From Polyangiaceae bacterium (GTDB lineage: Bacteria; Myxococcota_A; Polyangia; Polyangiales; Polyangiaceae), in contig JAQSWN010000135.1 in NCBI GenBank assembly GCA_029266615.1, forward strand, positions 1 through 38,321: a DNA stretch of 38,321 nucleotides, in the 5' to 3' direction. A model generated the notes under the pieces. The model saw only the letters and a list, made by a program, of their open reading frames with translations. It did not search any database and was not told where the DNA came from. Below are positions 8,162 through 17,209 of this stretch, piece after piece; within the stretch, counting starts at the first letter, position 1; every line of letters begins with the position of its first letter. The translations under genes were made by a program, and so were the position numbers.

Positions 8162-9243
8162 TGCATCCAGCCGTGAGCGTCCGCAGCCTGCCCGTATTGG
8201 ATGGCGAGCAAGGACTCGCGCAGCTTGCGCGCGTGCGGGCCGAACTCCCCCCCGTTGATGTCCCACTTGCCACCGTCGAACTTCACTTCACCGACAGGCG
8301 TGATGACGGCGGCGGTCCCACAAGCGAACACCTCGACGAGGGAGCCGTCTTTCAGGCCTTGCTCCCAGTCTTGCACGCTCACCATCTTCTCCTCGATGCC
8401 GTAGCCGAGGTCCGCGGCCAGCTGCAGCAGGCTGTCGCGCGTGACCCCGGCGAGCAACGTGCCGGTGAGCTGAGGCGTCACGAGCTTGTGCCCGGCGCCG
8501 TCCTTGTAGACGAAGAAGAGGTTCATTCCTCCCATTTCTTCGACGTACTTGCGCTCCACTGCGTCCAGCCAGATCACTTGCACGCAGCCTTCTTCGATGG
8601 CCTTTTGCTGCGCCACGAGGCTAGCCGCGTAGTTGCCAGCGCACTTCGCCTCCCCCGTGCCACCGGGAGCCGCACGCACGTAGTCCGTGCACAGCCAGAG
8701 GCTGATGGGCTTCACGCCCTGCGGGAAGTAGTCCCCAGAGGGAGAGCCGAACAGCAAGAACACGTACTCTTTGGCAGGCTTCACGCCCAGCGCCGCCTCC
8801 GTCGCGATCATCAACGGGCGCATGTACATGCTCTGACCGGAGCCGCTCGGCACCCACGCGTCCTCGTGGCGAAGCAGCACGTCGGACGCGGCCACGAACA
8901 GGTCGATGGGGAGCGGCGGCATGGCCAGGCGCGCGGCGGACGCGGCGAAGCGCTTGCCGTTCGCGGCCGGTCGAAAGGTTGCCAAGCCGCCGTCCGGCTG
9001 CCGGTACGCCTTGAAGCCTTCGAAGATGGCTTGACCGTAATGGAGCACGGACGCGGCCGGATCCAACGTGATCGGACCGTAGGGTACGAGCTCCCCGCGC
9101 TGCCAGGCCCCGTCCGCGTAGCGAATCTGCACCATGTTCTCGGTGAAGACGCGACCAAACCCCAACGTCCCTTTGAGGATCGCGTCGCGCTCGCTCGCGC
9201 TCTTGGGCGCCTGAGTCGGTTTCAATTCGAAGCCGTCGGCCAT
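8149..9243 (-). CDS. ilvE: Branched-chain amino acid aminotransferase
   Basis: A 364-residue fold-type IV PLP enzyme that interconverts leucine, isoleucine and valine with their 2-oxo acids, using glutamate/2-oxoglutarate. Family landmarks are the HYGQAIFEGFKAYR segment (69-81), the GGTGEAKCAGNYAAS motif with the PLP-binding Lys at 200, and the EVFACGTAAVITPVG segment that binds the cofactor phosphate. The length and the long N-terminal extension match the eukaryote-like type of BCAT rather than the shorter E. coli IlvE. The gene is monocistronic, converging on the MYXO-CTERM gene and diverging from qor over 146 bp. ATG 9243 gives the conserved N-terminus. Confidence 0.92.
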   Translation of the reverse strand: MADGFELKPTQAPKSASERDAILKGTLGFGRVFTENMVQIRYADGAWQRGELVPYGPITLDPAASVLHYGQAIFEGFKAYRQPDGGLATFRPAANGKRFAASAARLAMPPLPIDLFVAASDVLLRHEDAWVPSGSGQSMYMRPLMIATEAALGVKPAKEYVFLLFGSPSGDYFPQGVKPISLWLCTDYVRAAPGGTGEAKCAGNYAASLVAQQKAIEEGCVQVIWLDAVERKYVEEMGGMNLFFVYKDGAGHKLVTPQLTGTLLAGVTRDSLLQLAADLGYGIEEKMVSVQDWEQGLKDGSLVEVFACGTAAVITPVGEVKFDGGKWDINGGEFGPHARKLRESLLAIQYGQAADAHGWMHRVP

Positions 9244-9389
9244 GCTGATTTCGATACCATAGACTCGCGGGTCCCCCCACCCGCCTTCAGACCAGCACAG
9301 AGACCGGCGCGACTCGCGTGGGACCCGGCGCCAGAGCCGGCTCGGCCGCGCGAAACCTCGGGAAACGCGGTAGAGTGGCCCCGGGCCGC

Positions 9390-10367
9390 ATGGAACACAG
9401 AGTTCGCATCGCTCAGACCGGGTCCCCGGACGTCATGAGCTACGAGTCGTTCGAGCCCCCCGAGCCGGGGCCTGGGGAGGCGCTGGTTCGCCACCGTGTG
9501 ATCGGCGTCAATATGATCGACACCTATCATCGCTCCGGCCTGTACCCGACCCCGATGCCGGGAACGCTCGGGGTAGAGGCGGCGGGGGTCATCGAGCGCC
9601 TTGGACCGCAGACGTCGGGGTTAGGTCTTCACGAGGGGCAGCGCGTGGCATACGCGGCTCAAACGACAGGAGCGTACGCGACCGTTCGGTCGATGCCAGC
9701 AGAGCGGCTGGTACCGCTGCCCGACAGCGTGCCCGACGAAGTGGCGGCAGCGACGCTGCTGAAGGGCCTCACCGTCGAGGTGCTGGTGCGGCGCGTGCAT
9801 CCTGTACGCTTTGCGGAGCCGGTGTTACTGCACGCGGCCGCGGGTGGCGTCGGCAGCTTAGCCCTGCAGTGGCTGCTACACCTCGGCGCGAAGGTGATAG
9901 CGACCGTCGGCAGCGACGCGAAAGCGGCCCTCGTGAAGGAGCAGGGCGCCGAGCACATCATCGTCTACACGCGTGACGACTTCAAGGCCAAGGTGCGTGA
10001 CCTCTACCCCGAAGGGGTCCCGGTCGTTTACGACTCCGTCGGCAAAGCCACGTTCGAAGCTTCGCTCGACTGCCTCTCGGTGCGCGGGCTCTTGGTGAGC
10101 TACGGCAACGCTTCCGGTAAGCCGCCGCCTCTGGACATCGGCAGCCTCGCCACGAGAGGCTCGTTGTTCGTCACTCGGCCGACCTTGTTCTCGTACACAC
10201 GTACCCGGGCGGAGCTGCTCGCTTCCGCCAATGCCCTGTTCGAGATGCTCGCCAAGGGCGCCCTAAAACCGCATATTTCCCGGCGTTTCCTGCTCAAAGA
10301 CGCCGCCGATGCACACCGCGCGCTCGAATCGCGCGAAACCACGGGCCAGCTGTTACTCCTACCCTGA
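9390..10367 (+). CDS. qor: Zinc-independent quinone oxidoreductase (MDR superfamily)
   Basis: 325 residues from ATG 9390; an in-frame upstream start at 9318 would add an unconserved Arg/Gly-rich leader. It has the quinone-oxidoreductase signature GVNMIDTYHRSGLYP (39-53) and the NADPH-binding glycine motif AAGGVG (150-155), which is followed by the LGAKVIATVGSDAK strand-turn typical of the Rossmann fold. No structural or catalytic zinc ligands are present. Family members reduce quinones or alpha,beta-unsaturated carbonyls with NADPH. It is the first gene of a tightly packed trio: its TGA shares a base with the ATG of the DJ-1-like gene (TGATG, 10365-10369). The true substrate is unknown. Confidence 0.88.
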   Translation: MEHRVRIAQTGSPDVMSYESFEPPEPGPGEALVRHRVIGVNMIDTYHRSGLYPTPMPGTLGVEAAGVIERLGPQTSGLGLHEGQRVAYAAQTTGAYATVRSMPAERLVPLPDSVPDEVAAATLLKGLTVEVLVRRVHPVRFAEPVLLHAAAGGVGSLALQWLLHLGAKVIATVGSDAKAALVKEQGAEHIIVYTRDDFKAKVRDLYPEGVPVVYDSVGKATFEASLDCLSVRGLLVSYGNASGKPPPLDIGSLATRGSLFVTRPTLFSYTRTRAELLASANALFEMLAKGALKPHISRRFLLKDAADAHRALESRETTGQLLLLP

Positions 10368-10987
10368 TGCGCACGCGCCCCTACCGCCTGGCCGTAGTCG
10401 TCTTCGACGAAATGGACCTGCTCGACGTAGCGGGACCGCTGGAAGTGTTCTCCACCGCGGGCCGCAAATGGAACTGGCGCGCCGTCAAGGCGGAGCTCGT
10501 GTCGAGTGAGCCCGGTTTGAAGTCCACGCGCGCGCAGCTCGGCTTGGGCCCGGCCGTGGCGCTCGCGGCGTGCCCCGAGCCGGAGCTGGTTCTAATACCC
10601 GGGGGTTACGGAGCCCGCCGCGCGCTGGAAGACGCGGAGCTCCTCCGCTACCTGGAGCGCGTGGGGGGTGGGCTCACGCTATCGCTCGCGGTCGGCCTCG
10701 GCAGCTTGGTGGCAGCGCGGGCGGGCCTGTTGCGCGACGCCGACGTCGCGGCGACGCCCGGGCTAGAGGCCGAGCTCAGCGAGCTCGATCCCAGCTTACG
10801 GGTCGACACGCGCGCCCGCACCGCGCTCGCCCCCCGCGCGATCACGGCGGCCCAGCCGGGGTCCGCCATCGACATGGGGCTGGAAGTGGTGGCGCGCCTG
10901 TTAGGAAAGGGCCAAGCCACCGGCACGGCGAGGGAGCTCGGCTACGCGTGGGGGACGGAGACCATTTCGCTGGAAATTAAGCCGTGA
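10367..10987 (+). CDS. DJ-1/PfpI-like protein lacking the nucleophile cysteine
   Basis: 206 residues. The FDEMDLLDVAGPLEVF start (13-28) and the LVLIPGG turn (75-80) are typical of the PfpI-like class-I glutamine-amidotransferase subfamily that includes isocyanide hydratase and the sensor half of some AraC regulators. The nucleophile elbow, normally SVCTGA, reads SLAVGL at 106-111, so Ala108 sits where the catalytic Cys should be. The downstream TTHW motif is also lost (AATPG). The fold looks complete, so the protein is probably a non-enzymatic ligand-binding or partner protein. It overlaps qor by one base and the oxygenase by four (GTGA), implying coupled translation and a shared task with both. 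Confidence 0.8.
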   Translation: MRTRPYRLAVVVFDEMDLLDVAGPLEVFSTAGRKWNWRAVKAELVSSEPGLKSTRAQLGLGPAVALAACPEPELVLIPGGYGARRALEDAELLRYLERVGGGLTLSLAVGLGSLVAARAGLLRDADVAATPGLEAELSELDPSLRVDTRARTALAPRAITAAQPGSAIDMGLEVVARLLGKGQATGTARELGYAWGTETISLEIKP

Positions 10988-11682
10988 GCGGGGTGGACGA
11001 GCAGGATTGGGACCGGCTTCGAACGGAGCTCGACGCGAGCGGCGCCGCCCTCGCCCCCGGGCTGCTCACGGCGGAGCGGTGCCGCGAGCTGTCGAGCCTG
11101 TACGATGACCCCACGCGCTTTCGGAGCACGGTCGTGATGGCGCGACACGGCTATGGGCGCGGCGAGTACCGTTACTTCGCATACCCGCTGCCGCCGTTGG
11201 TCGCGGAGCTGCGTGAGCGCTCGTACGCGCTTCTCGCGCCGCTCGCCAATGAGTGGCACGAGCGGCTGCGCCTGGACACACGCTTCCCTCCGACTCACGC
11301 CGAGTTTCTACAGCGCTGTCACGAGGCGGGTCAGACTCGTCCGACGCCGCTGGTCTTGCGCTATGGCGCCGGCGACTACAACTGCTTGCACCAAGATCTG
11401 TACGGTGAGCACGTCTTCCCTCTGCAGCTGGCGGTGCTGCTCTCGCGTCCGGGAGAAGACTTCCAAGGCGGCGAGCTCGTCTTCACCGAGCAGCGCCCGC
11501 GCATGCAGTCACGCGCGCTCGTGTTCACTCCCAAGCAGGGGGACGCCGTGCTTTTTACGGTGCGGCATCGGCCCGCCCTGGGCACGCGCGGCTACCACCG
11601 GGTGCAGATGCGCCACGGCGTGAGCCGCATTCACTCAGGTCAGCGCCATACCCTGGGCGTCATCTTCCACGACGCGGCGTGA
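10984..11682 (+). CDS. 2-oxoglutarate/Fe(II)-dependent oxygenase
   Basis: 232 residues from a GTG that overlaps the upstream TGA. The iron-binding facial triad is visible: H136 and D138 in CLHQDLYG, and a distal His at 211 in MRHGVSRI. R221 follows in a SGQRHTLG context as the likely 2-oxoglutarate carboxylate ligand. The conserved blocks PTPLVLRYGAGDYN, DFQGGELVFTEQRPRMQS and TLGVIFHDA match the family catalogued as DUF2086 (COG3826), as I recall it. Members are putative hydroxylases with no confirmed substrate. It is the last gene of the qor cassette and converges with the intact DJ-1 gene with a 1-bp gap. Confidence 0.85.
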   Translation: MSGVDEQDWDRLRTELDASGAALAPGLLTAERCRELSSLYDDPTRFRSTVVMARHGYGRGEYRYFAYPLPPLVAELRERSYALLAPLANEWHERLRLDTRFPPTHAEFLQRCHEAGQTRPTPLVLRYGAGDYNCLHQDLYGEHVFPLQLAVLLSRPGEDFQGGELVFTEQRPRMQSRALVFTPKQGDAVLFTVRHRPALGTRGYHRVQMRHGVSRIHSGQRHTLGVIFHDAA

Positions 11683-11683
11683 G

Positions 11684-12223
11684 TCAGGCCGAAAACAGCA
11701 GCTTTTCTGCGGTTTCCTTGGCCACCGCGGCTCCCGACAGACGTTCCACCACCTTGAGCGCGAACTCCATGCTCGTCCCCGGGCCACGACCGGTGACGAG
11801 CTTGCCGTCCTCCACGACGCGCGCTTCCACCTGCTGCGCGCTGGGCAGCTCGTTCCCGGGATACGCGGTAGCTCGCTTGCCGGACAACACCCCCGCTGCG
11901 TCGAGCGCAGTCGGCGCCGCGCAAATGGCTGCGAGCAGCTTCCCCGTCTCCGCCGCGCGGCGAATCGTCGCCTGAGCGCGCGCGTCTTCGCGCAAAGTCT
12001 TGGCGCCGGGACCGCCGGGCAGCACCAGCGCGTCGAAGTCGTCCATCGAGACGCGGTCGTAGAGCGTGTCGGCCTCGACCACGATGTCGTGCGAGCCCTT
12101 CACGTGCTTACCGGCCAACGATGCGGTCGTCACCGCGACGTTTCCGCGTCGCAGCACGTCGATGATCGTTACCGCTTCGACTTCCTCGAAACCCTCGGCC
12201 AAGAGCACCAGTGCGGTCGCCAT
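11684..12223 (-). CDS. DJ-1/YajL family protein (protein/glyoxal deglycase-type)
   Basis: 179 residues, the usual length of DJ-1. The key residues are intact: Glu16 in the EGFEEVEAV start, the LVLPGG turn at about 67-71, and the nucleophile Cys101 in AAICAAP, followed by the GVLSGKRATAYPG segment. DJ-1/YajL proteins are redox-sensitive and have reported glyoxalase III, methylglyoxal-protection and chaperone activities; which one applies here cannot be told from sequence. It follows the secreted unknown protein by 12 bp on the minus strand, so the two probably share a transcript. It is tail-to-tail with the oxygenase. Confidence 0.88.
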   Translation of the reverse strand: MATALVLLAEGFEEVEAVTIIDVLRRGNVAVTTASLAGKHVKGSHDIVVEADTLYDRVSMDDFDALVLPGGPGAKTLREDARAQATIRRAAETGKLLAAICAAPTALDAAGVLSGKRATAYPGNELPSAQQVEARVVEDGKLVTGRGPGTSMEFALKVVERLSGAAVAKETAEKLLFSA

Positions 12224-12235
12224 GCGGTGAGCCTA

Positions 12236-13621
12236 TCACTTCCGTTCGGGCTCTGCGTCCGCGGGCCAGCTGCAATCCAGCGTCTCCAGCACGACCGAGT
12301 TGCCACGCGCGCGTTGGGCCAAAAAGTGCCCACCGCTCACCGCGATCACTTCCGCTCGCCCCAGCAGCGGATCCGCTTGCAAGCGAGTGCTCGCACCGCG
12401 CGCCAAGCCCAAACGAGTCGCGTCGTTGGGCGCGCTCACGGTGAGCCACGGCCCCGGCCGCGAAGCGTCCGCATCCACTAACAGCGTGGGCGCGCCGGCT
12501 CCGATTTCGTCGTCGTCGAGTCGCTCCTCGCGCACGGTCCCGTCGACGCTCACTTCCGCGAGCAATATTGCCCCACCTTCCGCTCCTGGCGCCGCACTGT
12601 CCGAGCGCGTCGCCACTAAGAGGCCGCCGCTCGAAAGCGGCGCGACGTCGTACAGCACGACCTGACGGCGCGGCTCTCCTACGCGCAGCGGAGCGCCCGA
12701 GAGGCGTCCCTGCTCATCCAACTTCGCGACCTCCACGACGCGCAGCCCTGGGTCGAGCAGCTCGCGCTCCTCCGGGTCGCGCGGAGCGCCCGCGTCGGTC
12801 GGCGCGAGACCGGTCGCACCGGCCGCCTTTTTCGGCTCCGGCAGTGAGCGCACCCAGCTCAGCCAGAAACCGCCAACGCGCGGCAAGAGTCGCGGCATCT
12901 CGGCGTCCTTCACGTCTAGCGGCTTGGCCTCGAAAGGCGCGGCTAGCTGCGCCAACGGGAAGCTCCCGAGCACCAGACGAAGCTCACCTTTGAGCTCGGT
13001 CTGATAGACGAGCGCGCCGCGGCCTGCCTGGGCCGCAAGCTCCACGCTCGTCACCGACCGACCGAGCTTGGTGAGCTCGTGCCCCCACTCCACGGCGCTG
13101 CTCTCCGGCCCCGCCACACGCCCGAGCTTGATGGTGAACCCGGCTGCGTCAGTCGTGCGGACCGCCACCAGCAAGCTTTCGCCGTAAGAGGCGACGGTCG
13201 GGGTCTCCGCGTCGCCATGCAGCTCCCCGAGATCCACGCGCCGCGACGAGCGCTCGCCCAGCACCGCGACGAACGCCTGACCCGCACCCCGAATGCCGGC
13301 GGCCGCGAACCCAAATGGGGTCGGGACCGCGTCGCCCACGTCCACCCCGAAGGGCAGCAGCGCGTCGTCTTCCTCGTCCTCGGTGGGTTCCTCGGGCTTG
13401 GCGACCGGCCGTGACGTCTCCAGCGCGAGCCCGAAGTCCGGGCGCCTGCGGCAGCGCGTCACTTCCTGGGGGGGGACGGACGCGGAAGGTGCGGCGCTCG
13501 TTATTGGGGTGGGTGGCGCCTCACGACGCTTGCAGCCCTGGCTCGTCAGCCCCCCGAGCGCTGCCAACCCAAGCGCCCCAGCAACTGAAAGAGCGGCCAC
13601 CCGCGGCAAAACGATGGGCAT
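12236..13621 (-). CDS. Secreted or lipid-anchored protein of unknown function
   Basis: 461 residues. The N-terminus has a basic residue, a hydrophobic Ala/Leu/Gly-rich stretch (about 7-25) and TSQGC at 26-30. This could be a non-canonical lipobox (Gln at -2), so it is either lipoprotein or simply exported. A Pro/Ser linker and an acidic EEPTEDEEDD patch follow. The body holds repeated beta-strand blocks of 40-50 residues, such as GGFWLSWVRS, GGLLVATRSD and GGHFLAQRA, suggesting a beta-propeller. I do not recognise the family; proteins of this style are common in myxobacterial envelopes. It probably heads a two-gene unit with the downstream DJ-1 gene and diverges from plsB. Confidence 0.7.
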   Translation of the reverse strand: MPIVLPRVAALSVAGALGLAALGGLTSQGCKRREAPPTPITSAAPSASVPPQEVTRCRRRPDFGLALETSRPVAKPEEPTEDEEDDALLPFGVDVGDAVPTPFGFAAAGIRGAGQAFVAVLGERSSRRVDLGELHGDAETPTVASYGESLLVAVRTTDAAGFTIKLGRVAGPESSAVEWGHELTKLGRSVTSVELAAQAGRGALVYQTELKGELRLVLGSFPLAQLAAPFEAKPLDVKDAEMPRLLPRVGGFWLSWVRSLPEPKKAAGATGLAPTDAGAPRDPEERELLDPGLRVVEVAKLDEQGRLSGAPLRVGEPRRQVVLYDVAPLSSGGLLVATRSDSAAPGAEGGAILLAEVSVDGTVREERLDDDEIGAGAPTLLVDADASRPGPWLTVSAPNDATRLGLARGASTRLQADPLLGRAEVIAVSGGHFLAQRARGNSVVLETLDCSWPADAEPERK

Positions 13622-13690
13622 GGACGGACCCCTTCGGTAGCCGGAGACGCGGGCCGGATCAACATTCGCGGCGTTACCTTCGACCTTGAG

Positions 13691-13696
13691 TATGAT
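13691..13696 (+). promoter_or_regulatory. Possible -10 element (TATGAT) for plsB
   Basis: TATGAT matches five of six consensus positions and would start a transcript near 13703, just ahead of ATG 13718. No convincing -35 is seen 17 bp upstream, so this is weak. If real, it rules out the TTG at 13700 as the start. Confidence 0.25.
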
Positions 13697-13717
13697 TCCT
13701 TGGCCCCGCGCCTAGCC

Positions 13718-16336
13718 ATGTCCTCCGAACGCGAGCTGACCCGAACTTACGAACCCAACCCCATCTTGCGGGCGCTCTACCAGCGCTTCTTCGACAAGAT
13801 TCAGGTGGACGAGGCCTGGGTGCGCGAAGTCCGGGAGCTCTCCGAGAGAGGCAGCATCGTTTACGTGCTGCGCAGCTTGAACTTCATCGACTTCTTCGCG
13901 CTGGACTACCTGACCAAGCGCTACCAGCTGCCGCAGATCCGCTTCGTCAACGATCTGGGGCTGTGGATCTTGAACCCGATGGGCAAAGGGTGGCTAAACG
14001 CGATTCTGCCCCAGTCCAACGTGTCCCCCTCGGACGAGCTGGCAGACGCGCTCGCGCACGGCGGCTCCGCGGCGCTATTTCTCAAGCGGCCGCCAGGCGT
14101 GCTGGACGTCGCGACCGGCGCTTCGGGCGGTCGTGGCCTCAAGGAAGGCGACGAGCTCGTCAGGTCCTTGTTCGACCTTCAACGGCGCAGTGACAAGCCC
14201 ATCTTCGTGGTGCCGCAGGTCTTCGTTTGGACGAAGTTTCCGAACACGCGGGGGACGGAGCCGTTCGACTTCCTGCTCGGGCCTCGCGAATGGCCAAGCC
14301 CGGCCCGCACCGCCGCGCAACTGATCCACAACTTCAAGCACGTGGAGCTGAAGCTCGGCGAGCCGATCGACTTGTCCACGTTCTTGGCGGAGCCGAACGC
14401 CGCGACGGACGCGGTGCGGCTACGCCGGCTCACTTACATGGTGCTGGGGCGGCTCGAGCGCGAACGACGCGCGGTCACGGGTCCGGCGGAAAAAGCGCCG
14501 GAGCGTGTGCGTAACGAGCTCATTCGCAACCCGCGCCTCCGCTCCGTCATCGACGACCTCGTGGACGACCGCAACGACCGGCACACCCTCGTGCAGCGCG
14601 CGCACGACATGCTCAAAGAGCTGCAGGCGATGCCGGATCGCACCACCGTGAAGATGCTGGAGGTGGTGTTTCATCGCGTCTTCACGCGCATCTACGCGGG
14701 CATCGAGTACGAAAAGAGCGACATCGAGCGGCTGCGGAGCGCGGCGCGACAAGGCACGCTCATCCTGCTACCGAGCCACAAGAGCCACGTCGACTACCTG
14801 ATCCTCAGCTACATCTTCAACGAGCAGAATCTGCCGCTGCCGCTGATCGCGGCTGGCGACAACTTGAACTTCTTCCCCATGGGGGCCGTCTTTCGGCGCG
14901 GGGGCGCGTTCTTCATCCGCCGCTCCTTCCGGGGGGACCGACTCTACGGCGCGGTGGTGGACGCGTACGTTCGCCGGCTCATCCGCGACGGCTACCCCAT
15001 CGAGCTGTTTTTGGAAGGTGGGCGAAGCCGCACCGGCAAGCTGGTCGCGCCCAAGTTCGGTCTGCTCAACATGGTCGTGGACGCAGCGCTCGCGGTGCCG
15101 GAGCGCCCGACGTTCTTCGTGCCGGTGAGCATCGGCTACGAGAGAGTGATCGAAGCGCCCTCCTACGAGCGCGAGCTGCAAGGCGCAGAAAAAGCCAAAG
15201 AAGACGCGACCGGGCTGCTCAAGACGAGCGAAGTGCTGCGGCACCGCTACGGGCGCATCAACATGCAAGTCGGTCAGGTTCTGCCTCTCGAGGAGCTGAA
15301 GCAAGAGCTGGGCTGGGACAACGGCCAGTCGCTCAGCCCCGCGAAGCGCCGCGGCTTGGTGACGCGCCTGGGCAACCGCGTCATGGACGAGATCAATCGC
15401 GTCACGTCCGTCACGCCGGGCGCGCTCACGGCCCTGGTCCTGCTCTCGCATCAGCAACGTGGTCTTCCCCACCGCGAGCTCCTGTCCCGCGCGGAGCGGC
15501 TCCTCTCCGTCGCGCAGCGTCAAGGCGCTCGCTCGTCGCCGGCATTGAGCACCGCCACCGGGCGCCTACGCACGCAGTCGCTGCGCGAAGCGGTGCAGAT
15601 GTTCGTGGACGCGGACTTGGTGGAGGTTCACTACCCGGACGAGCCCACGCCCAGCAAATCCCAGGATCCCGGCGAGAACGCCAGCTACGTGGTGGCGCCG
15701 GCGCGCCGCCTGCTCCTGGACGTCTCCAAGAACATCATCGTTCATTTCTTCGTGGAGCGCGCGCTGGTGGCGACCGCGCTCCTGTCCGCGCCGCAGAAAG
15801 CGGAGTCTACGGCGTGGGTACGCGACCGAGTGCAAGCGCTCAGCCGCCTGTTCAAGTTCGAGTTCCGGTTCCGCGCGGATCGCCCATTCGAGAAGATTTT
15901 CGAAGAGACCCTGACGAGCATGCTCGAGACCGGTGAGCTTGCCAAGGAAGGGGACACGCTGCTAATCGGCCCGGGGCGGGACGGCTGGAGCGGTTTGGAT
16001 TGGCTGCTCTTGTACTCGGCGGTCATCAAGAATTTTCTAGAAGGCTATTGGGTAGCGGCGCGCGTGCTCGGAGAGCTGGTGAAGGCGCCCCTCGCGGAAA
16101 AAGAGCTACTCAAACGCGGCATCGCGCTCGGCAATCGCAGCTTCTTGGCCGGCGAGCTGGAGCGAAGCGAAGCCGTCAGCAAATCGATTTTGGCCAACGC
16201 GTTTTTGGCCTTCGTCGACCATGGTTTCTTGTCACTACGGGACAACAAGCTGGACTTGAGGAGCGAGTTTGCTTCCGAGGACGGCGCGCGGGAAGTCGCG
16301 GCGAGGCTTCGCACGTTCATCCCGGAGCTCGGCTGA
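13718..16336 (+). CDS. plsB: Glycerol-3-phosphate 1-O-acyltransferase
   Basis: 872 residues from ATG 13718 (a TTG at 13700 would add six). PlsB is an inner-membrane enzyme that acylates sn-glycerol-3-phosphate at position 1, the first step of phospholipid synthesis. The acyltransferase blocks are clear: SHKSHVDY with the catalytic H354 and D359, the GGAFFIRRSF block that helps bind glycerol-phosphate, FLEGGRSRTGK with E433 onward, and the VPVSIGYERV block. Long alpha-helical N- and C-terminal domains match the PlsB/GPAT/DHAPAT architecture, somewhat longer than E. coli PlsB (807). It starts a plus-strand operon with the murein endopeptidase and the methyltransferase, the next gene beginning directly after its stop. 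Confidence 0.92.
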   Translation: MSSERELTRTYEPNPILRALYQRFFDKIQVDEAWVREVRELSERGSIVYVLRSLNFIDFFALDYLTKRYQLPQIRFVNDLGLWILNPMGKGWLNAILPQSNVSPSDELADALAHGGSAALFLKRPPGVLDVATGASGGRGLKEGDELVRSLFDLQRRSDKPIFVVPQVFVWTKFPNTRGTEPFDFLLGPREWPSPARTAAQLIHNFKHVELKLGEPIDLSTFLAEPNAATDAVRLRRLTYMVLGRLERERRAVTGPAEKAPERVRNELIRNPRLRSVIDDLVDDRNDRHTLVQRAHDMLKELQAMPDRTTVKMLEVVFHRVFTRIYAGIEYEKSDIERLRSAARQGTLILLPSHKSHVDYLILSYIFNEQNLPLPLIAAGDNLNFFPMGAVFRRGGAFFIRRSFRGDRLYGAVVDAYVRRLIRDGYPIELFLEGGRSRTGKLVAPKFGLLNMVVDAALAVPERPTFFVPVSIGYERVIEAPSYERELQGAEKAKEDATGLLKTSEVLRHRYGRINMQVGQVLPLEELKQELGWDNGQSLSPAKRRGLVTRLGNRVMDEINRVTSVTPGALTALVLLSHQQRGLPHRELLSRAERLLSVAQRQGARSSPALSTATGRLRTQSLREAVQMFVDADLVEVHYPDEPTPSKSQDPGENASYVVAPARRLLLDVSKNIIVHFFVERALVATALLSAPQKAESTAWVRDRVQALSRLFKFEFRFRADRPFEKIFEETLTSMLETGELAKEGDTLLIGPGRDGWSGLDWLLLYSAVIKNFLEGYWVAARVLGELVKAPLAEKELLKRGIALGNRSFLAGELERSEAVSKSILANAFLAFVDHGFLSLRDNKLDLRSEFASEDGAREVAARLRTFIPELG

Positions 16337-17209
16337 GTGAACGACCGCGTGCCGTTTTGGATCGTGAGCGCGGCGCTGACCGGTTGCTTCAGCGCCCCCA
16401 CTCCCCTCGCCCCCGGGCTGAACGGCTCCGTCGGGATGCCGAGCTCAGGCGTGCAGACGGGCGCGGAGGAGCTCCCGGTCCGCGGCAAAGGCTTCGAGCG
16501 CTACCGGCCCCAAGGCAAGCACCACTGGGGGCGGCCGCGCCTGGTGAACGCGCTGACACGAATCGCCTCGGAAATGGACGACGAGCTGCCCGGCAGTGTG
16601 CTCGTCATCGGAGACTTGGCGGCGCGTCACGGCGGGAAGATCCCCGGGCACGCATCGCACCGCAGCGGTAGGGACGTAGATCTGCTGTTTTACGCGGCGA
16701 CGCCCGCCGGTGCGCCCATCCCCAGCCCTGGCTTCGTGCGCTTCGAGCCGGACGGCCTCGCGCTCGTGCCCGACACCCGAGAGTACGTGCGGCTAGACGT
16801 GCCGCGGGTCTGGCTGCTGGTCAAAAAGCTGGTCACGGCCCCAGAGATTGGCGTGCAATTCCTGTTCGTGAGCCGCCCCGTGGAGGCCCTCGTCAGCGAG
16901 TACGCGCGTTCGCGCGGTGAGCCGCTGGAGCTGCTGTACCACGCTCAGACCGTGATGATGCAGCCAGCCGACAGCCTGCCTCACGACGATCATTTGCACC
17001 TGCGCATCGCGTGCTCACCCGAAGAGAGCCAGAGCGGCTGCAGCGGCGGGGGTCCGTACTGGGAGTGGCTTCCCCCGCTCCAGCCCGCCCAAACCGGGAG
17101 TCAGGCACTGCTGGAAGCGATCGCCTCCGACGAGCCGCTCGAGCCACTCGAGCCCTCCTCGCCAGAGCCGCACCCCGGCTCGCTGCCCCTCGCCAGCGGA
17201 GCCGATTGA
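16337..17209 (+). CDS. Penicillin-insensitive murein endopeptidase (M74, MepA-type) lipoprotein
   Basis: 290 residues from GTG 16337, which abuts the plsB stop. A signal peptide with lipobox LTGC (14-17) predicts a lipoprotein. The LAS-type metallopeptidase motifs are present: GHASHRSGRDVD at 104-115 (His108 and Asp113 as zinc ligands) and PHDDHLHLRI around 224-233, which supplies the last zinc His and catalytic His. MepA cleaves the D-Ala-meso-DAP bond of peptidoglycan cross-links. The C-terminal 70 residues are low-complexity Pro/Ser/Glu and probably unstructured. Pairing with plsB suggests envelope growth, with murein opening beside lipid supply; that is inference. Confidence 0.85.
   Translation: MNDRVPFWIVSAALTGCFSAPTPLAPGLNGSVGMPSSGVQTGAEELPVRGKGFERYRPQGKHHWGRPRLVNALTRIASEMDDELPGSVLVIGDLAARHGGKIPGHASHRSGRDVDLLFYAATPAGAPIPSPGFVRFEPDGLALVPDTREYVRLDVPRVWLLVKKLVTAPEIGVQFLFVSRPVEALVSEYARSRGEPLELLYHAQTVMMQPADSLPHDDHLHLRIACSPEESQSGCSGGGPYWEWLPPLQPAQTGSQALLEAIASDEPLEPLEPSSPEPHPGSLPLASGAD

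Noticed and set aside
10367..10987. AraC-type regulator with a PfpI-like sensor domain
   Set aside because: The protein ends after the PfpI-like domain; no helix-turn-helix follows before the oxygenase start.
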